A DNA stretch of 64,000 nucleotides from Rhodocollybia butyracea. Taxonomy: Eukaryota > Basidiomycota > Agaricomycetes > Agaricales > Omphalotaceae. Position numbers and translations under genes: made by a program. The notes under the pieces are model-generated. The model was given only the letters and a program-made list of their open reading frames with translations. It did not search any database and had not been told where the DNA came from. Shown one piece after another: positions 45,491 to 56,113 of the stretch. The DNA is taken from NCBI GenBank assembly GCA_015501585.1, contig JADNRY010000004.1:1-64000 (forward strand). The letters run 5' to 3'. Within the stretch, counting starts at the first letter, position 1; each line of letters opens with the position of its first letter.

Positions 45491-46408
45491 TACTCCCAAA
45501 AATCCGGAGTTTGGAGAACTGCGAAGTTGGAAGTGGATAAGATAATGGTAATTAATTCAATTCACGACCACGCGTCACGCGTCATCATTGGACCAGCGCT
45601 TATAATTACAATTTACAACTTACAAGCAGCGCGTCCAGAGCGCGTCCTAGCTTGAAGTTAGACCAGTTACAGCCGTGGCTCGTATCCTGCCTAAGAGGAA
45701 AAAAACAAAAACGCACAAAGCTAACGCGACGGTTTCCCTAGTAAGATGTCCATATGAATAAGACAATATATACTGGTAATAAGTTAAAGGCTCGCCTTCG
45801 AGGGGGTGCACACAGCCAGCAGCGTCATACTCTATATATCGGTGCGGTAAACCAATCAGCCAAAAAATCTAACCAATACCTAATCCGGGCAAACACGATG
45901 GAGGGGCTTCTCACCGGCACCTGCCAGACAATATGGATCGTCCTCATTTGGGTATCTTGTATAGCGAGCTTTAGCGGACTACCAATGAAAATTCCGAGTC
46001 CCTCGGAAGGTACGACAGGTACATGTGCCATTGGTGGTACCTGGCGTCTTTGCGATCTTTCGCTGCCTTCCATCTACCAAAAGTTATCATTCAGCTTGTC
46101 CGGGTCCCAACGCGACTTAATCTCGCTGGAGAAGACTAAAGATCGTGGGCCTTGGCGTATGTAGGATTGCTGATTAGGACAGCATCCGGCTGATCATTAA
46201 CTGCATCAACGCTATGTACTTGATTTCGTGCATCAATACGCGTGAAAATGTCAGTCACTAGTCGGATTCGATACCAGCTTCCCCGCGGCTATCCTTCGTC
46301 GTTTCCGAAACCCAAATGATACGATGACCTACAATGACGAGGGGATCACCTGGAAAGGGATAAGTAAGAGAACTCGAGAGTCTTGAAAAATCACCTCCCT
46401 CACTTAGA
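45491..46408. promoter_or_regulatory. divergent promoter region, asparaginase / tryptophan synthase A
   Basis: 918 bp separate the divergent starts. The corresponding interval in the duplicate (about 50640-50757) is only about 120 bp, so this copy carries an insertion or the other a deletion. A plus frame at 45754-46164 shows no motifs and is not called. Confidence 0.45.
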
Positions 46409-49108
46409 ATGCAGGCTATTAAAGACGTATTCGAAAAGAAGAAAGCCGAAGTACACAACGACGTTTGACGATATTATCCACTCAAAACTAATCGTAATTA
46501 CAGGGAGTACCAGCTCTGGTAACCTTCATGACCGCGGGATATCCACAGCGTGACGATACAGTTCCACTACTGCTAGCAATGCAGAGTGGAGGCGCAGATA
46601 TAATAGAGTTAGGGATACCATTTTCAGACCCGATAGCTGACGGTCCTGTTATTCAAGAAAGTAACACGGTGAGGTTCCAACTCGCCGATACGGAACCATG
46701 TTTAACCCAATTATTTTTTCCAGATTGCTGTTAAGAACAATAACGACTATCCTATCGTACTGGATCAGCTACGTGAGGCTCGCAGTAAAGGACTGACCGC
46801 GCCTGTCGTCTTGATGGGTAATCACGATCTTGCACGATACATAGGTTATTAACACTGACGCTTTGTAGGTTATTATAATCCAATTATGGTATACGGTGAA
46901 GACAAGGCCATCCAGGATGCATGTAAGGCCGGCGCGAATGGGTTCATCATGGTCGATCTCCCTCCTGAAGAGGCCTTGGCTTTTAGAAGAAAGTGCACCA
47001 AAGTCCAGTAAGTATTTCCTTAAGTTTGGACCAATTCAAGGATTCCGCTAATACTTCATTCCCGCAGGTTGTCCTATGTTCCTGTCATTGCGCCTTCCAC
47101 AACTCCACACCGAATCAAGTTCCTGTCCTCAATAGCAGACACTTTCATGTATGTCGTGTCGAAGGTTGGTCACCATCGCCTAAACTTGTGATATCATTTC
47201 ATCTGACTATGACCCGCACTAGATGGGAACCACCGGGTCGTCAGATAAAGATTCAATGAACTCTGCACTTCCCGATATCATTGCTCGTGTGCGTGAATGC
47301 GGGAGTGTGCCAGTCGCCGTTGGTTTTGGAGTATCCAACCGAGGACATTTTGACTCCGTCGCCGACGCAGGTGCAGACGGAGTCGTCATTGGTAGTCGTA
47401 TCATCACCATTATCAAAGAGGCTCCTTTGGGTCAAAAGTATGAGAAAGTGGAAGAGTATATTTCCAGCATTACACTTAAAGGCCAGCCTATTAAATGTCG
47501 CCAACCTTGCCCACCGGGACTGAACACGTCAAATCTGAACATAAACAAGGATGAACTCCCAGTCACCAGCAGCATCCCCGTGTTACCTACACGCTTTGGA
47601 TATTTTGGTGGGCAATACGCCCCGGAAGCCGTTGTTAATTGTCTTGCCGAATTGGAGGAGGCGCACAAATCTGCTGTGTCTGATCCTGAGTTCTGGAAGG
47701 AGTTCAGAGACCTCTATGGCTACATGAACAGGCCCTCTGAGCTTTACCTCGCAGAGAACTTGACTAAAGAAGCTGGTGGTGCAAAAATTTGGCTCAAGCG
47801 AGAAGACTTGTGAAATCATTTTGAAGTTGCTACTGCTATCAGCTTACTGAAGTTTTTCTTCAGGAACCATACTGGATCTCACAAGATCAACAACGCCATA
47901 GGCCAGGTGCGTTGTTATTCGCCATTATCTTGCTTGCTGACAAGGTGTACATAGATTCTCCTCGCGAAACGTCTTGGGAAAACTCGCATTGTCGCTGAGA
48001 CTGGAGCTGGTCAACACGGTGTTGCAACCGCGACGGTCTGTGCGAAATTCGGGCTCGAGTGTGTCGTTTACATGGGTGCCGAGGATGTTCGACGACAAGC
48101 ATTAAACGTTTTCCGAATTAAATTGCTTGGTGCAAAGGTCTGTGGGAGTATGATCATCTTCCTCCGCCTGCTAAAATCCTATCTATCAGGTTGTTCCTGT
48201 AAATTCAGGATCTTGTAGACTTAAAGATGCTATCGATGAGGCGTTCCGTGATTGGGTTACTAATCTTGCTACCACACACTATCTTATCGGTTCAGTCATT
48301 GGACCACATCCTTTCCCTACCATCGTGCGAGATTTCCAGAAGGTCATCAGTCAAGAGATCAAAGAGCAGCTGCTCGCTAAGCGTAGTAAACTTCCTGACG
48401 CCGTTGTCGCATGCGTAGGGGGAGGAAGTAATGCCATTGGCGCCTTTTATAATTTCATCGAGGATAAAAGCGTTCGTTTGATTGGTGTTGAGGCTGGTGG
48501 CCAAGGTAAATTCCTGAGCTATCATCGTAATTTCCACCAGATTAAGTCTATTCCCCCTAACTACAGGTGTCGATGGGGGACGCCACAGTGCTACTTTGTC
48601 AAAAGGCCAGCCTGGTGTTTATCATGGCGGGAGAACCTACATCCTGCAGTCGCTCACAGGTCAGCTCACTCCGACGCATTCGATCAGTGCTGGAATGGAC
48701 TATCCTGGCGTCGGACCAGAACACGCTTGGTTGAAAGACTCTGGCAGAGCAGAATATATCGTTGCAACGGACGAGGAAGCTCTTCATGGACTCCGGCTGC
48801 TCACTCAGAGCGAGGGTATCGTGCCAGGTCTGTCTTCCCTATCTTTAGTGATAGAGATATGGATTTTATGTTTCTTCCCAGCGCTCGAATCTTCGCATGC
48901 TATCTGGAGCGCAGTACAGTTAGCTAAAACCCTTCCAGAATATGCTGATATCGTTGTAGTGAGTCGACCATCCAGTTTTCTCTCATAGAAGCTTTCTCAA
49001 TCCCTTGAATAGTGTCTTTCTGGTAGGGGAGATAAAGATGCCGAGCAAATACTGCAGCTTCTACCAAGATGGACCGACAAGGTAGACTGGCTATCGATGC
49101 AAGTATAA
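46409..49108 (+). CDS. trp5: bifunctional tryptophan synthase (alpha-beta), tandem copy A
   Basis: The start is ATG 46409 ([14 protein letters not shown], intron, [14 protein letters not shown]). The alpha half has [18 protein letters not shown] with the catalytic Glu and Asp, [17 protein letters not shown] and [12 protein letters not shown]. After a linker of about 60 residues, the beta half has [23 protein letters not shown] (PLP lysine), [13 protein letters not shown] (catalytic Glu), [28 protein letters not shown] and [10 protein letters not shown]. It converts indole-3-glycerol phosphate and serine to tryptophan in the cytosol. The fusion order alpha-beta is normal for fungi. Some generally conserved beta positions differ from copy B (Tyr for Glu in FGxFGGQY, Ala for Val after it). 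All exons join in frame by eye. Confidence 0.95.
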
Positions 49109-50110
49109 TGCCGCCGAAAACAACGACGTCATTTATATAACTAGGCGCTTACTTACTCTTTTAGATGCCGATGATAATTTGCTGATGGCCCCTCCAAAAT
49201 TTTACATCGTGTACAGTGTACACAAGAGTATGCTAATCAATTAATAGAGAAATGTACAATAAATCATTAAGTAGATCATATGGCAATTCGTTTCTGCTCA
49301 TCAACTCTCCAGTAAGCCTCAGGCCTCAGATTCTACTACACAGCATGAGATGGAAGTGACTCTTACGGATTTCATTGTTAATCCGAGTCCTTCTGTCCTT
49401 CTACTTTGCTTATTCTTTTGTTTCCAACAACGTCAACTCTACGGCTTGACCTTGTGCTTATCCTTTGTACGCTTCATCAACCTCAGACTCGGAATGTCGA
49501 CACTGGAGACGAAGATATAGGATCGCCCTTGTATGTATGATTCTAATTTCTGATACCTCTTATTGAGCTAACCCGATATCAATAATAATGCGTGTTTCAT
49601 GCCCATGTGGAGAAAGTACCCATCTGTCCCACGCAAATGAGGGTTGCGGGGGCGATTGGGTGGCTTGAGTTCGGTAATTTCACTGTTGGCACTATGGATC
49701 CTTGAATAGTACTAACTCAGTTTTGCTAGGAGTCATTGCTTGTCCATCGAGTTGTGCTTGGCGCGAGCATCACTATAGGTCTTCAACGTGGTGAGTGGTT
49801 CGTATATTACACATATCGATACTGTCTCCCGTTATTGCTGTACCTTGTATTTTATTAGAGATCACACCTGGATATGAGTGACCAACTTACGGTCGATCCA
49901 AGTGTCCTGATCTCAGTCGATTATGATACGAGTGCATTAAATGGAGATTGACAGACCCATTTCCGTTTACATTTATATTGACTGTTCATAAACAAGTTGT
50001 CTTGATTGTTGGTACGTTTGAATCTGTCTTGCAAGTGGCTACTGAGATATCTATTGATCTCTGCCAACAACGGTGAAAGACCGCGATTTTCTTATTCGGC
50101 GCAGGACCAA
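49109..50110. other. spacer inside the duplication, no gene seen
   Basis: Downstream of tryptophan synthase A and upstream of the asparaginase fragment. A short Cys-containing frame near 49590-49660 is not convincing. Confidence 0.45.
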
Positions 50111-50119
50111 CTTCCGTGA

Positions 50120-50620
50120 AACAAAGCGGCGGTAACTCGCCGCTCATCTTGGAATTGCTGCTGTACTCCGGCAGAGGATATATGAAGAGGTACTCCGGCA
50201 GAGTGCACACTGCATATGGTATACGTTTACTACCCTGATACCGCGCTTCGAGGACTAGTAGATAGAGCACATCGCGGCTACTTTTGTGCGAGGCATTGCA
50301 GATGACTTCTGATCTCTGTTCGGAGCCCGTCCAGCGCATCGAGAAGACCGGACCAGGAGTTGATAGACGAATACTTCGGTGGCTCAGAAACTAATCTGCG
50401 GACTAGGTCGACCAGTAGTCTGTACACTTGCACAAACGCAGATTTAGATAACAACAAGGCCATGAAGACGACTTTTGACTTCGCAAATAGCAAAGAGCGG
50501 TTCGGTAGGGTCTCAGCGCCCAAAAAAACATCGATAACGGCCAGTGTAGATCATCAAAACGCAAGTTGAAACTTGAAACTTCCATCATTGCCGAGGTGAG
50601 AGCTGAGGCAAAGTTGAGGC
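50120..50620 (-). pseudogene. 5' fragment of the asparaginase gene (pseudogene)
   Basis: This stretch aligns on the same strand with 44900-45480 of the asparaginase gene. Shared words include CGCCGCTCATCT, GTTTACTACCCTG (cf. CTTTTACTACCTG), TGATCTCTGTTCGGA (cf. TGATCTCTGTCCGA) and GCCAGTGTAGATCATCAA. It corresponds to the first exons only (TGGTIG motif region, Ser-rich insert and the SNVEMS exon). Several indels destroy the frame, and the HGTDT and ankyrin parts are absent. It marks the left edge of the duplicated block that also carries tryptophan synthase B. Confidence 0.85.
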
Positions 50621-50757
50621 GTAGCTGGAGGTTTCTTGTCTGACTCGATTGATGCCATGAAAGAGCACGTGGATGGGTCGTATAAATCTCACTCGGCAAT
50701 TGGAAATTTATCAAAAGTTTCTTCCGTTCACATCCAAGTACCTATCCAACTATCAAC

Positions 50758-53405
50758 ATGCAGGCTATCAAGGACGTTTTTGAAAGGAAAAAAACCGAAG
50801 TACGTATTAACCTTGAAAACATTACCCAAGCTAATCGGAGTCATAGGGAGCACCAGCATTGGTGACGTTTATTACCGCGGGATACCCTCAGCGAGATGAT
50901 ACGGTTCATCTACTGCTCGCAATGCAGAATGGAGGCGCAGATATAATAGAGCTGGGCGTACCGTTCTCAGATCCGATAGCTGATGGTCCTGTTATTCAAG
51001 AGAGTAACACAGTGAGGATCTAACTTGTCGATATGGAATGCGTTCGAGTCATATAAAATTTCGTCCAGATCGCTATCAAGAACGACATTGACTATCCTGT
51101 TGTACTAGGCCAGCTACGTGAAGCTCGCAGCAAAGGACTGACTGTTCCTGTTCTCTTGATGGGTAAGAGTGTACTTACACAAATATACTGCATATTGATT
51201 GCTGCTTTGTAGGCTATTATAATCCGATTTTGGCTTACGGTGAAGACAAAGCCATCCAGGATGCCTATGCGGCTGGTGCAAATGGGTTCATCATGGTCGA
51301 TCTTCCTCCCGAAGAAGCTTTGACCTTCCGAGAAAAGTGTACAAAAGTCCAGTACGTAGTCGGATACGGCGGACTATTACATGATTCGTCTAATACTGCG
51401 TTCCTATAGGTTGTCCTATGTCCCTCTCATCGCCCCATCCACAACTCTACACCGTATTAATTTCCTGTCTTCAATAGCGGACACTTTCATATATGTCGTG
51501 TCGAAGGTTGGTGGATCGCCTAAAGTTACGATAACATTTCATCTCATTATAGCCGCACTAGATGGGAACCACCGGTTCGTCAGATAAAGATTCAATGAAC
51601 GCTGCACTCCCCGATATCATTGCTCGTGTGCGTGAATACGCGAAAGTGCCTATTGCCGTTGGATTTGGAGTAGCCAACCGAGGACATTTTGACTACGTCG
51701 CCGATTCAGGCGCAGACGGAGTCGTCATTGGTAGTCGTATCGTCACCGTTATCAAAGAGGCACCTTCGGGTCAAAAGTACGAAAAAGTGGAAGAATATAT
51801 TTCCAGCATTGCACTCAAGGGCCAGCCTATCAAATCTCGTTCACCTCCCGCTCCGAGACTGAGCACACCAAATCTCAATGTGAACAAGGATGGACCCCCG
51901 ATTTCCAACAGTTCCGCCGATTCTACTACGTTACCTGCGCGCTTTGGAGAGTTTGGCGGGCAATACGTCCCGGAAGCCATCATGGATTGTCTTGCCGAAT
52001 TAGAGGAGGCGCACAAATCCGCGATGTCGGATCCCGAGTTCTGGAAGGAGTTCAGAGGCCTTTATGGCTACATGAACAGACCCTCCGAACTTTACCTCGC
52101 AGAAAACTTGACTAAAGAGGCAGGTGGTGCAAAAATTTGGCTCAAGCGAGAAGACTTGTGAATACTTTTGTCGTCACTCCTACGACCTTACTAAGATTTT
52201 TCTTCAGGAACCACACTGGATCTCACAAGATCAATAACGCCATAGGCCAAGTAGGCTGCCACTGGTCATGATCTTGCTCTTGCTGATAAGGTGCATACAG
52301 ATTCTCCTCGCTAAACGTATTGGGAAAACCCGCATCATCGCTGAGACTGGAGCTGGTCAACATGGTGTTGCAACTGCAACCGTCTGTGCGAAGTTCGGGC
52401 TCGAGTGTATCATTTACATGGGTGCCGAGGACGTTCGACGACAAGCCCTAAACGTTTTTAGAATTGAGATGCTTGGTGCAAAGGTCCGTAGGAATATGAC
52501 CGTCCTCCTCCGCCAGCTCACATTTGATTTATCAGGTTATTCCTGTACATTCGGGTTCCTGTACACTTAAGGATGCTGTTAACGAGGCGTTCCGTGACTG
52601 GGTTACTAATCTTGCAAACACACACTATCTTGTTGGTTCAGTCATTGGACCACATCCTTTCCCAACCCTCGTGCGAGATTTCCAGAAGGTCATCAGTCAA
52701 GAGATCAAGGAGCAGCTGCAAGCCAAGCGCGGCAAGCTTCCTGACGCCGTTGTTGCATGCGTCGGAGGAGGAAGTAATGCCATTGGTACCTTCTTTAATT
52801 TCATTGAGGACAAAAGCGTACGTTTGATTGGTGTCGAAGCCGGTGGCGAAGGTAAACACCTGAACTTTCACTGTCCTTTTCAACAGACTGAATCCATTTT
52901 CACTCAACCATAGGTACCAATGGAGATCGCCACAGTGCTACGTTATCAATGGGCCAGCCCGGCGTTTTGCATGGTGTGCGAACCTACATCCTGCAGTCGT
53001 CTGCAGGCCAAATCATCGAGACGCATTCGATCAGTGCTGGATTGGACTATCCTGGTGTCGGACCAGAACACGCTTGGTTAAAAGATTCTGGCAGAGCCGA
53101 GTATATGGTTGCAACGGACGAAGAGGCTCTTCGTGGATTCCGCCTACTGACTCAGTCTGAGGGTATCATACCAGCACTCGAATCTTCGCATGCTATCTGG
53201 AGCGCGATGCTGGTAGCCAAATCGCTTCCGAAAGATGCTGACATTGTTGTGGTGAGTCGACCATCCTGTTTTCTTTTGTAAATCGCTTTCTCAATCCATT
53301 GAACAGTGTCTTTCTGGTCGGGGAGACAAGGATGTGGAGCAAATATCGCAACTTTTACCAAAATGGGCTGACAAGTTAGACTGGCACATATCGGCGCGAG
53401 TATAA
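50758..53405 (+). CDS. trp5: bifunctional tryptophan synthase (alpha-beta), tandem copy B
   Basis: The start is ATG 50758 ([14 protein letters not shown], intron, [14 protein letters not shown]). The alpha half keeps [18 protein letters not shown] and GYYNPI; the beta half has the canonical [24 protein letters not shown] with the PLP lysine, [25 protein letters not shown] and CLSGRGDKD, ending WHISARV at 53405. Exon borders coincide with those of copy A, and the two proteins are close paralogs. At the sites where they differ in conserved motifs, copy B has the usual residue. Copy B is therefore the better candidate for the ancestral housekeeping function. Both copies look functional. Confidence 0.95.
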
Positions 53406-53628
53406 TGCTCGCTTTTGTAAACATTGTTCTGTACAATAATTAGATCTTCTGAGGATTAAGTGATAATCTTCACCGGGTGGATAGAAGACCTGTAATCTTA
53501 TCTGAGTCTTATATCTCAGAGAGCGATACGCTCAGGATACGCTCAAACTTGGATGATGCTTCCATATTTTTTTGACGTCAAATGCTCTATCTGGTTGTAA
53601 AGTGGTAGGTACTTGGTGCCCGACGGAA
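53406..53628. other. short convergent spacer
   Basis: 3' flanks of tryptophan synthase B and the first MBOAT gene. Confidence 0.5.
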
Positions 53629-54872
53629 TCACTGCATCTCGGCCCATTTCTCCCAAGTTATCCGAAGGAAACTCGTATTGGCTCCATCTTCTATCAACCC
53701 CGCCCGGTTAAGTGGGTCTTGCCACATGGGAAACACAAGCGCAAACCAGGACCACACCCACGCATATCCCAGCAACCGCCATGCTACACCAGTGCCCTTG
53801 AATCCGACACGACGCCCGAGAGTAATAACTCCATCTTCAACAGTGATCGCGACAGCCTGGGCCATGAAAAACTTGAGAGCACCCCCCTGCCAGTTTCGCA
53901 GGACTACATAATCGGCGGCGTAGTGGATGATCCCTGAAATGAGAAAGGCTGTATATAATTGGACATAAGCTGACAAGTTGGTACCCGTGGCGAGACCAAG
54001 AACGCGACGAGAAAGAAATTTTCCATGCGCTGTGACAAACTGCGAACTTATCAGTGAGTATAAGAGTCTCAACGGGTACGGCATACCCGGCGCATAACTT
54101 GGTGCCATGTTCGACTGGAAAAGAGACTGATCAATGACCGCGATCGAGAGATACGAGTATGCAATACTTACCCCCAAAACCTACGAACAGACCACGCATC
54201 CAAGAAAGAACCAAAGAGCCAAGGCCAGTCTTCAGGGTCAGAGCGACCGAGGCCAACGCTGATCAGACTGACGACACAGTTCTGTGCTGCCAAAGTAGCA
54301 TAACCGGGAATAGCCCAGCCCCATATGCATTCGAAACGCCACAGCCAGCCATAGCCAGCTAGACTGGGTCCTTCACGGAAATATGCGGGATTGAAGCTAT
54401 TATGCCACATCGCTAGGTCGAACATAAGACCCAAAACAGCAAGGCTTGCGAGCTGCTTGACCACGAAATATTTACGCGCTGGTCGTGGTGGCAAAACACT
54501 AACGGGTTCATGGGCCCATCCAACTCCACGCACATTGGTAAACAAGTCCCAAGCCCAGCTAATTCGACCAGACAGCGCGTATTGTGAAGCCGGCTTGACT
54601 TGGGGTGGTTTTACGCTCCGCAGCTCATTCTGAACATCAGTAATGAGGATAAAGTCAGAGGACATGAATAAGAGCGTGAACAATCCACAGGCAATCCCGT
54701 AGTCATTTGTCACGTTTCCTGTTGTGTAATGTAGCGTTTTGTAGGAAATGGCGAGGATGGGGAGAAAATAGAGGTAACGGTACTTTGAGGGTCTGACCAC
54801 CAATGGGATAAATGAAAGAATAAGGTAGGCTGGAAATGCCCAACCCGGAAATGAAGCGAGATAAGGAGCCAT
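53629..54872 (-). CDS. wax-synthase-like MBOAT acyltransferase, paralog A (379 aa)
   Basis: Minus-strand exons 54172-54872, 54087-54114 (28 bases) and 53629-54039 join in frame to 379 residues. The start chosen (MAPYLASFPGWAFPAYL) aligns with that of paralog B; an upstream in-frame extension lacks an ATG. About eight hydrophobic segments span the protein. The family signature RRFWGRTWHQVMRR is assembled across the 28-base exon, and the presumed catalytic His lies in FLISGIIHYAADY. These fit the wax synthase/MBOAT_2 domain found in fungal acetyl- and acyltransferases of the ER membrane, often in secondary metabolism. Substrate unknown. Confidence 0.88.
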
Positions 54873-55610
54873 AAGTTGAGATTCCCAACGCCGTGCTGTA
54901 GCTTTAAGGGCATAATGAATACTTGATTGTCGTCGTACGATTCTAGGTATGTACCGTGAGAATAAGTCCAAAGCATTGCTTCACTCAAGATTTGCATCAG
55001 GACCCAGGTGCAACAATGATGGAACAACTTAACAATGCAACTTATGTATATACATCTTTCTAAGGGCAATTCTGCAACGAACCAAAGTCTTGAAGCTTGA
55101 TCGATTGATCAACAATGAGATGGTGTTTCGAAGATGGATAGTAAGATTCGTCCACTCTTCAAAACATCACCTACTAACCAGTAGATTCTCTGAATCGTCA
55201 GTGTAGTGTTTCTTGCGTCTGCATCACAAAGTCCTCTGACACACGAGTTCAACCTTTAGGTTTGTGTCGTATGAACTCAGAATCGGTGAAATCCAATATC
55301 CTGATGCATCATTCGGCTACGAACGATTTTGAGTTTCACCCTCACAGCCTTTTCAAGTTACCGTCCTTGTCACTTGTGCCAAAGCCTCACAATTCATTTA
55401 AAAATCTTCCCCACCCGTCCGCCTCACCCCTTTTCGAATCTCCTTGAATGCAAATGAGTCGCCGTATCGCACATTAACAGTCCGGATTTTCCAGTAAAAC
55501 CCTACTGCGGGAAATGCCCCAAACGCTACGCCCCTGGTCAAACTGGGGCGCCCGCCAGTTGCCCGCCCTATTCCGGCGATGTCATTAATTAATTAGCTCC
55601 GTGTACCCCT
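54873..55610. other. spacer, no gene seen
   Basis: Upstream flank of MBOAT A. GC-rich words around 55500-55580 (AAATGCCCCAAACG at 55512) recur inverted at 58081-58094. Confidence 0.45.
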
Positions 55611-55618
55611 TACCACTT

Positions 55619-55632
55619 GGAATATAAATAGA
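55619..55632 (+). promoter_or_regulatory. TATA-like element
   Basis: AATATAAATAGA lies upstream of a CT-rich tract and of the ATG at 55791, the order seen in strong fungal promoters. No transcript is proven. Confidence 0.35.
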
Positions 55633-55667
55633 GCCTGTTTTCTCTGTCTTTTGTCGTCTCGCTTTAC

Positions 55668-55698
<31 letters not shown>

Positions 55699-55769
55699 CC
55701 CCCTAACCCTCTCTCTCTCTTTTTCTTTTTCTTTTTCTTTCTCGTTCTGTTCTCTCTCTCTCTCTCTCA
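55668..55769 (+). repeat. (CT)n / pyrimidine microsatellite
   Basis: About 100 bp consist almost wholly of CT repeats with CCCTAACC and T-rich interruptions. Confidence 0.9.
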
Positions 55770-55790
55770 CTAACTAAGTAACACCGTACA

Positions 55791-55988
55791 ATGGGTATGT
55801 CCAAATCTAATAAGCTTGCCTCTTCTGATATAGTAACAATAGCCCATACCGGCGATGTCTTCTCATCATCGGATATCGGAGTCGCCACAGTAAACCAAAC
55901 AATGACCAAGAAACAGAGAAGGTGCCGCAGGCATATGCCCTCCGCAAGGAGCGCCCCACGCGCAGTAGGCCACCGCGGCGAGCGGTGA
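55791..55988 (+). CDS. small ORF behind a TATA/CT-type promoter (65 aa)
   Basis: The frame MGMSKSNKLASSD... to HRGER follows a TATA-like box and a CT-rich tract, with a plausible start context (TACAATGGG). The C-terminal 25 residues are very basic and lie in a 95-bp tandem repeat. No family is recognised. It may be the start of a broken gene captured from elsewhere. Confidence 0.25.
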   Translation: MGMSKSNKLASSDIVTIAHTGDVFSSSDIGVATVNQTMTKKQRRCRRHMPSARSAPRAVGHRGER

Positions 55989-56079
55989 ACGAAACAGTGT
56001 CCGAGAAACAGAGGAAGCACCGCAGGCTTATGCTCTCCGCAAGGAGCGCCCCACGCGCAGTGGGCCTCCGCGGCGAGCG
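55890..56079 (+). repeat. 95-bp tandem duplication
   Basis: Two units (55890-55984, 55985-56079) share AAACAGAG, GCACCGCAGG/GCCGCAGG and the exact word CTCCGCAAGGAGCGCCCCAC in the same register. Confidence 0.9.
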
Positions 56080-56113
56080 GAAGGAAGGGGGTCTGGGGGA
56101 AACGTAGTTTCCC

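Noticed and set aside
45754..46164. 136-residue plus frame between asparaginase and tryptophan synthase A
   Set aside because: Its first codon is not in a convincing start context, it has no motif, and the corresponding interval is absent from the duplicated block.
43005..53405. A secondary-metabolite cluster built around the two tryptophan synthases
   Set aside because: No decarboxylase, methyltransferase, P450, terpene cyclase or NRPS/PKS gene was seen next to them. The neighbours are asparaginase and an MBOAT, which is too little to claim a pathway.
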